Assembly: GCA_022496205.1 (NCBI GenBank)
Contig: WTXD01000078.1
Coordinates: 38,894 to 102,893 of the forward strand
Length of the DNA: 64,000 bases
Direction: 5' to 3'
Origin: Gloeopeniophorella convolvens
Taxonomy: Eukaryota; Basidiomycota; Agaricomycetes; Russulales
Part shown: positions 39,183-51,556 of the stretch, in pieces
How positions within the stretch are numbered: the stretch's first letter is position 1
Layout of the letters: every line of letters starts with the position of its first letter
Notes under the pieces: model-generated
What the model was told of the DNA's origin: nothing
The model's input: only the letters and a program-made list of their open reading frames with translations
The model's database searches: none
Made by a program: the position numbers and the translations under genes

Positions 39183-42100
39183 CTAATGTGCCACCGTATC
39201 CTTCTCCATACACCGCGCCCAGTCGTCTCCATGAACAAACCTGCTCAAATCCAAGACCACCTCATTTTCGACGGAAGCAACCCAAACATTGCCTGGGCGA
39301 TACAAACCGGTCCTGTGCGACCCCGGGATCCACATGAAAAGTTCTCCCCCCGGTCCACGGACCCAGCCGTCGTCATCGATTGCAGATCGGTCTGTGAATC
39401 TGGGCGTGCCGTGCGTCATGCTGTTACTATAGGATGGTAGATGAGATGAGTACGGAAAGGAAAACTAGGATGTCTAACTTACAGACTAGGTGCCTGTGAG
39501 CTCAAGGGAGTTTCTGTGGCACTCTGGATGTCCACTTTCCATAGCCTGATCGAGTTGTCGTGCGAACCCGAAACGATGTGGCGACCATCTGGCGAGAACG
39601 CGACCGAATTGACACAGTGCGTATGCCCTGCGAATGGCCCTGCAACGATTTGGCCTGTCTTGGTGTCCCAGAAACGAACTGTCTTGTCACATGAACCCGA
39701 GGCGATGCAGTGACCATCTGGCGAGAATGTGACAGAGGCGACCAGGTCTGTATGCCCCGTGAACGGGCCCGCAACAACCTGACTTGTCTTGGTATCCCAG
39801 ACACGAACCGTCTTGTCACACGACCCTGATGCAACTTGATGACCGTCTGGCGAGAACGCGACCGAGGTGACCAGATCTGTGTGCCCTGCGAATGGCCTTG
39901 CAACAACCCGGCCCGTCTTGATGTCCCAGACACGAACCGTCTTGTCATGCGAGCCTGAGGCGATGTGGTGACCATCCGGCGAGAACGCGACAGAATTGAC
40001 CCCATCCGTATGCCCCATGAACGGCCGCGCAATGGCCTGACCTGTCTTGGCATCCCAGATACAAACCGTCCGGTCATGCGAGCCCGAGGCGACGCTATGA
40101 CCATCTGGGGAGAACGCAACGGACTTGACCCGACCCTTGTGCCGCGTGGATGGCTGCGTGATGGCCTCGCCTGTCTTGGCATCCCAGACACGAACCGCCC
40201 CGTCATGCGAACCCGTGGCGATGCGGTCACCATCGGGCGAGAACGCGACAGAGTTGACCGAGCTGGTGTGTCCCGTGAACGGCCCCGCAACGACTTGGCC
40301 TGTCTCTGCGTCCCAGATGCGAACCGTCTCGTCAAACGAGCTTGAGGCGATGCGGCGACCATCTGGTGAGAACGCGACAGAGTTGACCGACCGCATGTGC
40401 CCCGTGAATGGCCTTGCCATGGCTGTGCCTATCTCGGTATCCCGGACACGGGAGGAAGCCCAACTGGTGTCCCCTGGCAATGTTTTCGCAGCGGCCTGGT
40501 TGGTGTTGGCACCCCAAACACAAACTGTCCCGTCACGCGAGCCCGACGCGACGTGGTGACCATCTGGCGAAAACACAACAGAGCTGACCCAACTTGCATG
40601 CCCCTTGAATGGCCCCGCAACGTCCAGGCCCGTCTTGGCGTCCCAGACACGAACCGTATGGTCACTCAAGGCCGAGACTATGCGGTGACCGTCTGGGGAA
40701 AAGGCGACGGAATTGACCGACCGTGTGCGCCCAGTGAATGGCCCTGCGACGGCCTGGCCTGTCTCCGCGTCCCAGACACGGACCGTCCCGTCATGCGAAC
40801 CCGAGGCGACGTGACGACCATCTGGGGAGAACGCGACGGACTTGACCCGACCCTCGTGCTGCGTGAATGGCTGCATGATGGCCTTGCCTGTCTTGGAATC
40901 CCAGACACGAACCGTCTTGTCGTTCGAGCCTGAGGCGATGCGGTGACCATCTGGTGAGAACGCGATGGAATTGACCCCAAGTGCATGCCCCGTGAAAGGC
41001 TCCACAACAGCCTGACCTGTCTTGGCATCCCAGACACGGACCGTACCGTCATGCGAACCCGAGGCGATGTGATGACCATCTCGCGAGAACGCAACAGAGG
41101 TGACTGAATCGGTGTGCCCCGTGAAGGGCCCCGCGATGACCTGGCCCGTCTCGGCATCCCAGACGTGAACCGTCTTGTCACTTGAACCCGAGGCGATGTG
41201 GTGACCATCTGTCGAGAACGCAACAGAATTGACCCCATGTGTATGCCCCGTGAACGGCTCCACAACGGCCTGACCTGTCTTGGCATCCCAGACACGAACC
41301 GTACCGTCATCCGAGCCTGAGACGATGTGTGCACCGTCCGGGGAGAAAGCAATGCTAAGACATGACCCGCCCACTGGAATGATCATCTCCTGTGGTGACC
41401 AACTGGACAGCCGCCCCCGCTGCAGCGACACGGTATTCGGGAACAATTTTGCATAATGACTGAAGATGATGGATCCTTCGGGACAAAATGGGAGGGCGGA
41501 AAGGTAGATGTGTGGGGCGCTCGCCGCTATAGGCATCCCAAAGTATTGCACAAATTTCAGCGCATCATTTGTCCACGCCATGAGCGCTTCTGTCGCTGCT
41601 GGAGTACACTGGTTTTGGCGTCATCCGTCAGGGCAGCTCCACATTGCAAGAGGCGTATAACAATACATACCTTGTCGCTATGCTTCGTTCGCCAGACATT
41701 TACGGTCGACATGGCCTGCGAGGCGAGACTGACGGCGCCAACCAGGCTCATAGCTTCCAGCCAGTGAAGGAAGTCGGTCTTGAAGAAGAATTGTAGCTTA
41801 TTGACGAGCTCCTCAGGGTGTGCATGCTTGAGATGTTTGTCCCAAAATCGACAAGCGTATGACAGTGCAGGCGAGATGCGCTTATTTGTGAGGGATGGGA
41901 GGTCCGAGATGTCTTCGTTGCGATCATATGATCTATGGAGGTTGCACATGTTGAACCCGAGCTCGTCGTGCATGAGGTCGAATGAGCAGCACGCCAGCTG
42001 ATGGTGAGCGTCGCCAAGGTCGACCCAGAACTTGCCGGCCCTCTGTCTGTCAGTAAGGAAGTCGCGGAAGGATGTGTGGAGCGGAAGAATAGGCAGGGAT

Positions 42101-44895
42101 GGATTGGGTAATGTGACATTGCTCAGCAAAGAGCCAAGATGGCCGACAACTGCTCGTATCGAGTCCTCGTCGAGGCGGTCTCCGGACTTGTCATGCTGGT
42201 GCATCTCCGCCAGAGAGCTGATAGAGAACGGTTCAAATGCGGCCAATAGCTGCCCCATGATAGATCCGAGTAGGGGGAGGACGCTGTCCCTTTGAAGTAT
42301 TCAGACAGGACGGCTGTATATAATGTATCCAGGGGATTTGCGGCTGCCTGACCGCCGGACGGCAAGTCGAGGAGTTGATTGGCGATCCAAGACGTGGTAC
42401 GGCCGGCCGGAGGGTATTGGATATAGTCGCATGCGACAGCTGCCCACTGGAATGATCGCTCTGCCTTCTCAGCCAGTCTGGCACCATACAATTCATAAAG
42501 ATTACTGGGGAGCTGATGGCGAACGTAGGTGTGAATATCGGTGATCGTTTCGGTGGAAAGGTCCTGATCGTCCATGTGTCGAACCTCTACTGACAGAGGA
42601 CTCGCTCTGCTAAAGGCGTCCACAATGTCCTTCTCCGGCCTCGAGGTGATAAGGATGCGGAAATTCGACGGGAGGTCGGATATGCGACTGGCGAGGAACG
42701 TGTGTAACCCAGTCCTTCCAGATGCATCTCCAGATTCGTCCAACGCATCGATGACAATCAAGGCGGGTCCGATGAGGGGTACGTCTTCAAGTGATTTCAA
42801 CAGCATGGAGTCGAATATGGTACCATAGCCCCGAGCTCTCCGAAGAGACGTGTTATTCTCGATGGTCTTGCCCAAAGAAGCCCTGAACGTAGGATATCGG
42901 TCCGCAAGGTCGCGAACGAGGCCGGTGAGAAGAAGGTGATCCTCACGATTCGATCGCGCAGTCCGTGAGAAGACGAATGAAGAGGCAAGACGATGTGTCT
43001 GATGGAACTGGAATGCGATTTCGTTCGCGATTGACGACTTGCCTGTCCCTGCTTGGCCAAAGAGGACAAGGGCCTGCGGAGGTCCGGGCTTGTTTACCCA
43101 CTCGGTGATATAGTTCAAGAAGGCAAGGCGAGTCCCTTGAATGCACCTCTTGTCCAGGAGGAAGCTTGCCCCCGCGGGATACTGAATCTCTTTAATATCC
43201 ATGATCACACCTGGGGGAGGTGATAGTTCAATCCCCACGCACACGTAGAAATTACTGTCATCACATACCAATATCCTCAATCCCGCTCGCAACCTTTTCG
43301 AGCTGGCCAGAAAGCGCGTCTATCCGAGCAGGGATTTCGAGCACCACCGTCTCGGTGGCGATGATAGCATGATCCAGAAAGCCCCGTTGCAGTTTCCCGA
43401 GGAGCTCGACATACTTTCTGACGTCCTCGCTGGCATTGCGCCCAACATTCTTCATGAATCGGGACCCTTCAGGTCATTCAATAAGAGCGACGCCATGACT
43501 GTACGACGAAAAGAACATACAGAAGTCTGTCTTCTCTGCGTAGTTCTGGATCAAATCGCCGCATTCGCATACAATGTGCAGCATCCTCTGTAGAATCTTG
43601 ACCTGCACGCTGCTTGGCTGGAGCTTCTCCAGGCCCGCCCCCAACTTTGCGAGGTCGAACGCATCCCGGATTGCGATCTGCAAGGCCCCGAAACTGGCGT
43701 CGCGCTCGACCTGAGCGATGAACGCCTGTTGCCGCATCATGACGGTGAGCCCATGGTCGCGGATCCCATGTTGGAGAGCCCACCTTTGGAATGCACGAGA
43801 GAATGCTCCATGCCATCTTCGCCCAAGGATGTATCTAGTAGGCGGTCTCCGGCTCAGCAAGCGTCGAGGGATAGAAGGATCGACAGCACCTCTGCAATCT
43901 TATCTACTATATCTACGACCTGTTTGACATTGCTGAGAGCGGGGCTCCACGTGTCGTACAGGTCGGCGACTTTCTGGAGGTGATCCGGTGCACTATCTGC
44001 AGTCTTCATGACCTGAGCTAGGGAACTGTGAGGCCTCTCAAGGTTGGCCATCGCCTCCCCAGCATTTCTTGAAGCTTTCTCCGCAGCCTGCAACTGATTC
44101 GCCACACTTTCATCCGGAGAGGCGGCGTAGGTTCGAGATTCATCGACGCTCGCGTTGACTACTTGGACCGGTCCCACAGGGACGTCGGGAGAAGTGACAG
44201 TTGTGATCTCCGTACGTCGATTCGGTGCTTCTGGAAGATCGATGGAAAGAGTGAGACTCGTTCTCTGCGTCGGATGAACTCCAAGGTAGAACGCTGCGCG
44301 AGATGGTAAGAGGACAGAGAAAGCGAGACAGCTCAGCAGCACTCACGCTGGATGGATATTGGACGAAGCGATTCCAAGGGTATCATGACCGGTCCTTGAA
44401 GGGGATGTCTCTACGCCACTTTCGGCGCGCAAAGACACTCACAATGAGAGGTGAAGAGGGAGTAACAGTGCTGTGGGCTTGTATCACGATCAATGTGAAT
44501 GTAGAAAGCTGCCGTCTCTCACAAGCTAGAAAGGGCACTGTCCCACTGCACCGACCACCCTCTGCTCCGGATAGCCAAGGTCTTCTCGGTTCTCGTTCCA
44601 TCAGTCGCCGTTACGTAAAACCTCCGCTCCTTCCCGCGCGAGGTCCGGAGGTGGGCAGGTCATCCGCTCGAACAACTACCTCGAGAGAGTGCTTGAGTTT
44701 CAGCAATTTGACAGACTATGATACTGGTCCTTACCGGTTAATGTAGGGCGCGCACTGGTTGCAGGTGGCTGCTCAATATTCTCCTGGCCTTCAACGGGAG
44801 TCCCTGGGATTCGACGTAGTTCCGAATGCTCCTGCGAGACAGTTCATGGCTTACAACCGTAAGATATAGCCAAAATGCACTCACGATGTGGCCAT
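39183..44895 (-). pseudogene. NLR-like gene (C2-like - NACHT - WD40), broken copy
   Basis: It has the same architecture as the gene at 51.6-57.3 kb. The C2-like segment has RRFYVTATDGTRTEKTLAIR. A helical region has VDKIAE, IHPWAKMAWSILSCIPK and VERDASFGALQIAIRDAFDL. The NACHT has Walker A GQAGTGKSSIANEIAF, Walker B ALIVIDALDES and ILITSRPEKDI. About 14 WD40 repeats follow (41.3-39.5 kb), one of them decayed (near 40.5 kb). The last exon 39420-39183 has DGWVRGPGGELFMWIPGSHR. Three lesions are seen by comparison: a base lost near 44652 in the C2-like exon, TGG changed to TGA at 43476-43474, and a base lost near 42285 after NACHT. The WD40 frame itself is long and intact. Confidence 0.85.
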
Positions 44896-45475
44896 GTTCA
44901 GTTCGTTGTTCACAGTTGCGCTGTCGCAGTAGGAGGTAGAAAGAGTGCGGAGGGACAAAACGGGAGGCAAGGAGGCATTGAGCTAGAACCGCGTGCTGAG
45001 CGCCGGTCTTGAAGACACGCTAGACCCTGTGCCCATGCACTTCTTTGATAGGCAGGGTCCATCACATCCGGCGTGCTCCACGGAGCGCCGCCTGCGAAGA
45101 ACATTCAATTTGGTAGTTAGTGAAGTTGGGATCTGGGCTCGAGGCACAGGTTGATACGCAGGTTGCGTTAGACTAGATCTCGCTGGGCACATGGTCGTTG
45201 GTGCACTGGCAGGTAAGTCGATTGCGCTGCAGACTGCTGTTCAGCATTAAATTTTTGAAAGATGCTTCCTGACCAGTTGCCACCACGGGGCCGCAGCGCC
45301 GCGCGCCTTGATGCTAATTCGGGGAGCCCAGGCCCAGCGACAAGCGCCGTCGAAACACATCGCCTGCCTACACAGACCCGACTCGGAACAATGCATAGAT
45401 CTATTTCAGCAATGCACTTCAAAATACAACACGAACGCAGCACAACGACATGCAGACCGCATCCCATCCCCTTAT

Positions 45476-46123
45476 TCAGACCGAGTCGTTCTCGACGAGG
45501 CGTCCACAGACGATGTACTTGTTCGAGAAGTGCACGATCCAGCCCTTAGTGTTCTCTGCAACCATGATCAGCACGCACAAGGGAGCAGAGGAGGCGATGC
45601 ACGCACATCTCAGGCGTTAAGTCCTTGAGCTTGTCGAAGGACTGATTGATCAGCGTCAGCATCTCTGTGGCCCCGGTCAGCACCTGCATGAAGGACCGGA
45701 CCCCACGCGCACGCACACGCACCGACGCCGAACGACTGCTTCGCCATCCCGCGCGAGGCATCGCGCCCCGCCAAATTGCCATACATGCCGTCTGTGCACG
45801 CCGGTCAGCTCAGCACTTCAGCCGTACGACGACATGCTCACCAGGCCCATAGAAGCCCCTGCCTGCGGCGACGTCGAACAGGGTGCCGGCAATGGCGAGG
45901 AGAATGCGCCCGCCGTCGAATGACACGCATGTGCACGGGGAAAGAGTCGCAAAGGGCAGCACGAATGCGGGTACCCGGAGATGGGGGCTACATGTATGCG
46001 GCCTTGAACCTTGCGGGGCGAGGTGCACGGGACAGTGGTAGAGGGTAACAAGATAAGCTAGAGGAGGCAGAGGATCTAGAGCAAGAGCACGGTGCTGACG
46101 GGGTGTGTGAGCGAGTAGGACAT
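45476..46123 (-). pseudogene. DAP1 copy with stop codons
   Basis: The copy matches the intact DAP1 gene at 57.9-58.6 kb across its length. The start MSYSLTHPVSTVLLL is followed at once by TAG where the intact gene has Tyr, with another TAG a few codons later. The heme-domain core GGRILLAIAGTLFDVAAGRG is still readable. The terminal codons end at 45476. It keeps its divergent position to the NC2-alpha stub. Confidence 0.85.
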
Positions 46124-46358
46124 ATTGACTCTACGACAGACACGGTGGTAGTTGTTGGACGACGTAAGCAGAGGCGCACTCGTTGGCCACTCGAGCAGAG
46201 CATCGCCGTCACGGTTCGGTGCAGCAACCCGAGGCCACGTGGTCAAACCCTAACCCGATAACGATGTTGCAGGAGCGCCGTGGCGTCGCCGTCGCCGCGC
46301 GCACCCGCGTCTTCCTGCAGCCCCCCCTCCATGTCACCTCTCCACCCCCGCCCCTACA

Positions 46359-46825
46359 ATGAAGAACAGAAATAAGACGACCAAGTTCCTCGCTGTACAT
46401 GCCCCCCGCCCGCTCACATTCACAGGTGCACATCGAGAAGATCATGCAGAAGGACGATGAGGTCGGCAGAACCGCGCACGCGACATCCATCGCCATATAT
46501 GTATGCGTCGCGCGCCCCGTGCCCTAGCGAAAGCGCTCAAGCTGCTCTTGCAGCTCATCGACAAGGCGTCGCGCGTCACCACCCCGCGCGGCTCGAGAAA
46601 AGTTGAGGCCTATCACCTGTGTGCCGTCCCTCCCTCCCTCTTCCCGCACATGCACTGACGCCAATACCAAGTAAATACGCAATCGAGACAACTGAGATAC
46701 TCGACTTTCTCAGGGAGCTTGTCGAGGGCGTACCTGACCCGTCCGCAGGCGGCACGATCTCGCTCGATGCGCCGGGTGACAGCGAGCGCGGCAGCGCGGC
46801 AAGAGGGCGCCCGCGCCCGCGAGTT
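46359..46825 (+). pseudogene. NC2-alpha (BUR6) 5' stub
   Basis: The start MKNRNKTTKF, the histone-fold pieces HIEKIMQKDDEVGRTAHAT and ALKLLLQLIDKASRVTT, and [20 protein letters not shown] follow the intact gene at 58.8 kb. The sequence then leaves the NC2-alpha frame around 46790-46825 and continues as URA2-like sequence, so the acidic/basic C-terminus is lost. Splice sites are also degraded, for example GTACAT in place of GTACGT at the first donor. Confidence 0.83.
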
Positions 46826-47098
46826 CCTCCTCGACGTGTTTGTCCAGAATATCATCAACTGCGTCACCACGGGTGCGCTCCTGTCCGCCTCGCCACCTGG
46901 TGGGAAGAAAGTGGAGAACGACGTGTGCCCGCCGCGCGTGACGGTACAGAAGGTGCCCATCCCCGGTTCGGGCGGGCTGTCGATCGGACAGGCGGGCGAG
47001 ATCGACTACTCGGGCTCACAGGTGATAAAGGTGCTCAAGGAGGAGGGCATCTACATGATCATGATCAACTCGAACATCGCGATGTTCAAGGACCACAG
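46826..47098 (+). pseudogene. URA2 internal fragment (GATase-CPSase linker and ATP-grasp start)
   Basis: It reads [19 protein letters not shown], then [20 protein letters not shown] and [18 protein letters not shown]. This is the link from the glutaminase part into the carbamoyl-phosphate synthetase large domain. The intact URA2 in this window stops at TEFLF at base 64000, so the fragment corresponds to sequence just beyond the right edge. It is bounded abruptly on both sides, by NC2-alpha and AzgA sequence. Confidence 0.85.
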
Positions 47099-48536
47099 AA
47101 GTTACGCCGTACGTCACTTTCATCTTCTTATTCCCGTCTGTTTGACTCACATCTTGATTGCAACCAGGTGGCTCTACTATCTGTCGGGTGGTGGTTCAAG
47201 CTTGAAGGCTCCGCCGTCGCCAAGGGCTCTCACTTTCTTGCGTGTCTCTTATGCAAGATGAGGCGTTATCGGCACTAACAGCCACTATCTAGACCGAGCT
47301 TCGTGCCGGTCTCACAACGTGGGTGCGTGACTCGCGCCACCAATCGTCCTGACCCTTCTCATCTCCTCTCGTGGCGCACATCATTCGTGCATCAATCTGC
47401 ATGTAGTGCAGAAGGTGTCTTTGACGACGTTTCGGATCGACAGATTTCCGTCAATGCTTCCATTATCTCTGATACTAGGGGTGCTTGCGGATACCCAACG
47501 AACGACGGATGTACCTCCGAGTCCCGACCCAACGTACCTCGCCTGCGTGGTACCTCATCACCTCCACTGCTGCAATTTCCGCGTTCCCCAGCGTCCTCAT
47601 GGGGTTGCTCGCGAACCTCCACAATGCTTCACATCGCTATCCTCGACACGACCGGTATCCTTTACTCTATAGCCAAGTTTGCAGGGCGGCGCGACCCTAC
47701 AACGTTGGACCCTGATCGTAGTGCGACATACTGCATTGGTGCGTTCTCGATCTCAATGAGTGCGCTCATGGGCACGCATCCTGTCCCTGCGTTCGTCGAG
47801 AGCACAATCAGGATCTCCAGTACGTGCCTGCGTTCGGTTCGTATGGCAGCGAATACATCGGGCTGAGCGTATGGCTGTGCAGAAGGTGACAAGACATGCA
47901 TCACGGCGACGACGACCGGCCGCGCTTCTTCGTTTTGGTGTTCTTCTCTCCCATTTTTACCATTATTCCCTTCTGGGCCACCGGCCGCGGGCTCGCATTG
48001 TCGATACGCTGATGATTCACAATGTACGGAATATCAGCTGGGACTATAATGGAGCCGCTGTACCTGCGTACCTCACCATGATCATAATCCTTCTTACATG
48101 CAAGTGAGCCTCCCGTGCCTGCTTGCAGCGGAAGGTGAACTGACCACGGACCCATAGTGTTGCGTACGGCATGATTGCGGGCATTGTTTCTTACATCCCA
48201 CCCAACACCGCACCTTGGCTCCTGCGCAAGGCGACGAACGGCTGCGTTGTACCGCCGGGTTACGCTCAGGCCGAGCCGTGGGTCATTCCGCCCGGCGGCA
48301 TTATCCCTGCCTGGGTGTGGGCACTCTATTGTCATCAAACGTCCGTGCAACTCACTCACCCATCCCTCCATGGAATACGTGCATGACTGGGTCACTGGCC
48401 GTCCATATACCCCACCATATTGTCCCACGGACCCCCGCTACGTAAGCATTGAGACCGGATTGCAAAAGCATTGTGAGAGCGCAGATGAGCACATAGGGGA
48501 GGCGCGATCGATGTTGAGGACCTCTCGAAAAAGTAG
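47099..48536 (+). pseudogene. AzgA copy with internal deletion
   Basis: It aligns with the intact transporter at 7.2-9.5 kb from the first donor (GCCGTACGTCAC, 47105-47116) to the stop region (AAAAAGTAG, 48536). It keeps the [20 protein letters not shown] exon and then jumps from LLANL directly to LDTTGILYSIAKFAG, losing about 0.9 kb of the middle. MSALMGTHPVPAFVESTIRI and [20 protein letters not shown] are recognisable. Stops and shifts are scattered through it. Confidence 0.88.
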
Positions 48537-48790
48537 GAAACCGAACATTGATGTCTAATCACTTTGTACTACATACATATCTGCATAATCTGAAATCCGG
48601 GTGATCTACAACAGGGTACCCGCAGACCCTGCCCAGTTGCACATATCCGGAACGATAAGACGCCCATACCCAGTGCGTCCGCTGGGGCTCAACGATCAAA
48701 GATCTGAGCAGTTGCTCAGCAAAGCGGCAGCGCTCGGCAGTGCTGTTAAGAGAAACCTTTCGCGCAAGCGTGAAACGTCCTCAGAGTGTG
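48537..48790 (+). repeat. AzgA 3' flank, second copy
   Basis: It follows the AzgA pseudogene and matches 9.5-10.43 kb in part, clearest at 48693-48780 against 10336-10430 (CAGCAAAGCGGCAGCGCTCG). It ends near 48790, where SLATT exon 1 sequence begins. Confidence 0.7.
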
Positions 48791-48799
48791 ATTAGAAGC

Positions 48800-49259
48800 G
48801 TCTGCGAAAGAGTACATGGGGAGTCTGCAGAAGTCCTGTGCATACGGCCAGCCGGTCGTCTGTCCGCGCCGGGGAGTGCGAGGGATGGGTATTCCCAGTA
48901 AAACCTGGGGGACATGGAGCGACGACGGCTCTCGGCGTGGTAGCTGGCGCGGTGCTGCTCGCGGGACGCGGGAGCGTAGATGGGCCCTCGATGCTGCTGG
49001 TGCGAAGGTGGAGGTTGCATTTGGATGCGTTGAGCTACGGGAGCCGGGGCTGCTGAGGGAGGAGGCGAGTTGGCCTGCTGGGGAACGTGCTCGTTGGGCG
49101 GAGGTGTTAGCGGCCATCGTCATTTGTGGTTGGGAGAGCTGCTGCTGCTGCTGTTTTTGGGTTATGGCTACGGCTATAGGCTGGGGATGTTGACCTCACG
49201 CTGCAGCCGCGGGTATCACTGTCGCCTGTTGGTCGCCTGTGGATCGCCGGCCGCCTCAT
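48800..49259 (-). pseudogene. Decayed copy of SLATT copy 6 exon 1
   Basis: It has the ATG equivalent at 49259-49257. Downstream it keeps MQPPPSHQQHRGPIYAPASR and HAESRRRSMSPRFYWEYPSL, against QMQPPPSQQQYQEPIYAPVP and RRRSMSPRLYEEYPSLALPG in the intact gene. The frame is broken and the helix exons are absent. This is the left edge of duplication unit B. Confidence 0.8.
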
Positions 49260-51556
49260 GGGCCACTGTCTCCGCTGCGCGGCAGTCACCACCAGAGAAG
49301 TGTTTCGCAAACGACCTCGCAAGGGATCTTCGACTTCGACTTGTATTCCAACCCAACCCAATTCGTCGGCGTTGCCGAGTCGCCGCGCGCGGACAAACAC
49401 ATATGCCATGTATCTTTGGATATCCGGCTTCCTATCTGAGACAGAGTTAGCTTCGTTGCAGATCATACCGTCGAATCTCCGCGGACGTACGAATGTCTAG
49501 CAGACAGAAGAACGCCACAAGTATGCGGCACCAGTGAAGATGTCAAGTTCAGTCTGGATCTTGAGCTGACAATGAGCCATTTACAATGAGGCCAGCACTT
49601 GGTCATCTTCGTTGCTGACGTTGTCACGAACCCAGACGACGATCCCTGCGACACACGATAACGGATGACATGGGTTAGGGGTGCAGAGCTACTCACGAGA
49701 GGCCCGGGAAAATACCACAAAGCGGTCCAATGCGCAGCTGGAGCTGTAAAGTAAAGACGTGTCCAAAGTCTTCGCTCGGCGCCGTCCGCCGCATTCCTGG
49801 CAGGCTGAGTGTGGGAAAGCGTTACCCAATCACATCATCTCTCGTGTCCGACTCGAAGATATCGCTCTCCAAGGTTTCTGCGAACCCGTTCAAGAAAAGG
49901 TTCCTCGGTCTCTACAGCGGTATCCTCTTTGTACTTGTTAGCGACTTGACTGCGGTAGTGCAGCATCTGCTGTTCTTTCGTTACTCCTCCGACCCGGCTG
50001 GGCCACATCCAAGCATGACTGTTGTGAGTTGCTCCCTCTACTATGACCAATCGGGAAGTGGACACAAATATTCACTTCCTGGTAATCTCGGGGTTTTCCT
50101 CAATCAAATCTCTTGGAACTTTGCATGTATATTCCTTGATGTGTTTTCTATGTACATATTAAGTTCTAGATTTATTTGTTGAGATCTGAGCGTGCCAGAG
50201 CAAAGCCGAAGTCGAGAGAAAAGTGCCCGCAAGGAGTGCGCGCTTGTCACGGATTGTCACGCCTGCTGGGATCATAGATCCGATCTCATCGTGGACCAGA
50301 ACCCACTGATGCACATTCGCGCAACGCGTCGTTCACGCGCACCGGCGGCGGAGCTTGAATCTCCTCTGTCACGCTTAGAGCCCCTCCGGAGGGAAAGCTT
50401 TCGCAGATGGTGTTCTACCCATGTAAACGACACAAAACTTGGAGATATAGTAGATATGCATAAGTGTATTGTGAATATCAAGTTTCATGGCGTATAAGCT
50501 ATTTCTTACCTTGTTCCTGGAGGATTGGCAGCTGTCCACATCAGTGTCCCAGAAGTACCAATTTCTCTAGCATCATCTAGCAGCTCAATCGGCTTCAAAC
50601 TTCGCAAGCACGTAGAAAGGATCTATACATTCACTGGATAAAAATATCGACAAATTCTATGCAACCATTGTTGCGTGCGGAGTCAATCTTTCCAAAATGT
50701 TCACTTCCTGGTCATGTTCACTTCCTGATTGGGCATAGTATCACACTTTGCAGCCGTCAGCGCGCTAGGGACGAAGTTACCGTTCTGTACCCCGATACTG
50801 ACACGATCATACCCGGGACCGCTCTGCAATTCTCTTGCCCCGTGCCATTCTACACGACCCCGTCGTTGAGCCTGAACGGTATTGCACCTGCGAGCTTCTC
50901 GATCATGAGGGAGACATGATTTTTTGCGGCCGTCGATGTGCGTCTTGCGGCGCATGACCGAGCTGTCCCGGTAAGCACCAATTATAATTCATCGTGTTGC
51001 TGCAGACGTCGACTTTGCCAGCGGAAAAACACGAACTGACTGGGATTTCATCGACGGGACATCGTACCGTGACTCTCCGATCCGGAGGCGCCACTTGACC
51101 GTGCCCACGCCATCCCGTTTTTATCATCCCTGATTGCACAAAGGCGCAGCGAACGCCAGCACGCGCTAGGTCGAAGAACAGAGCTACAGCACGTACTGGC
51201 TAATCCCTTGGCGCATTGGCTGATGGCATGGCAGGCAAAGTTCGCACGCGGGGCGTGGAGATTCGATACGAAAGCGTTAAAATTGTTGAGAATCGGTATC
51301 AGTGATGTTTGAACGAGCGGAAAAGATCTCTATAGCCTGCATGCGAACGGGGCACTGAGGTAGACCTTGTTCGATTGCTACATCCCGGCGTGAATACCAC
51401 TGCCTCCGAAATTGCGCGACGGATTGTGTAATCGAACATTGCAGATTCAAGAAAAACGCAGTTCAGATAGCTACAGTACATACGCTCGCCTAGCACATAC
51501 ACGAATGTGCATATCATATACAGACTATATTCACAATACGTTGGCCTCGCAATGAA
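49260..51556. other. Intergenic, unit B spacer with about 0.6 kb extra sequence
   Basis: It matches 37.43-39.18 kb in blocks but has an AT-richer insert around 50.0-50.65 kb that unit A lacks. No open frame with motifs, no terminal repeats and no transposase were seen. Confidence 0.45.

Larger units (their letters stand above)
36913..47098. repeat. Segmental duplication, unit A (decayed)
   Basis: Unit A runs from SLATT copy 6 exon 1 through an NLR copy, a DAP1 copy and an NC2-alpha stub to a URA2 fragment. Matching points in unit B are offset by 11.8 kb (SLATT start) to 12.4-12.5 kb (NLR, DAP1 and NC2-alpha starts). The change in offset comes from about 0.6 kb extra in unit B near 50.0-50.65 kb. 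Unit A genes right of the SLATT gene carry stops, frameshifts or deletions. Confidence 0.85.

Noticed and set aside
39502..40362. Minus frame of 286 codons beside the left NLR WD40 array
   Set aside because: An Arg-rich shifted reading of the WD40 repeats, same cause as above.
46359..47098. A novel fusion gene of NC2-alpha and URA2
   Set aside because: The pieces are degraded, splice sites are damaged and parents are intact nearby. A rearrangement scar is the simpler reading.
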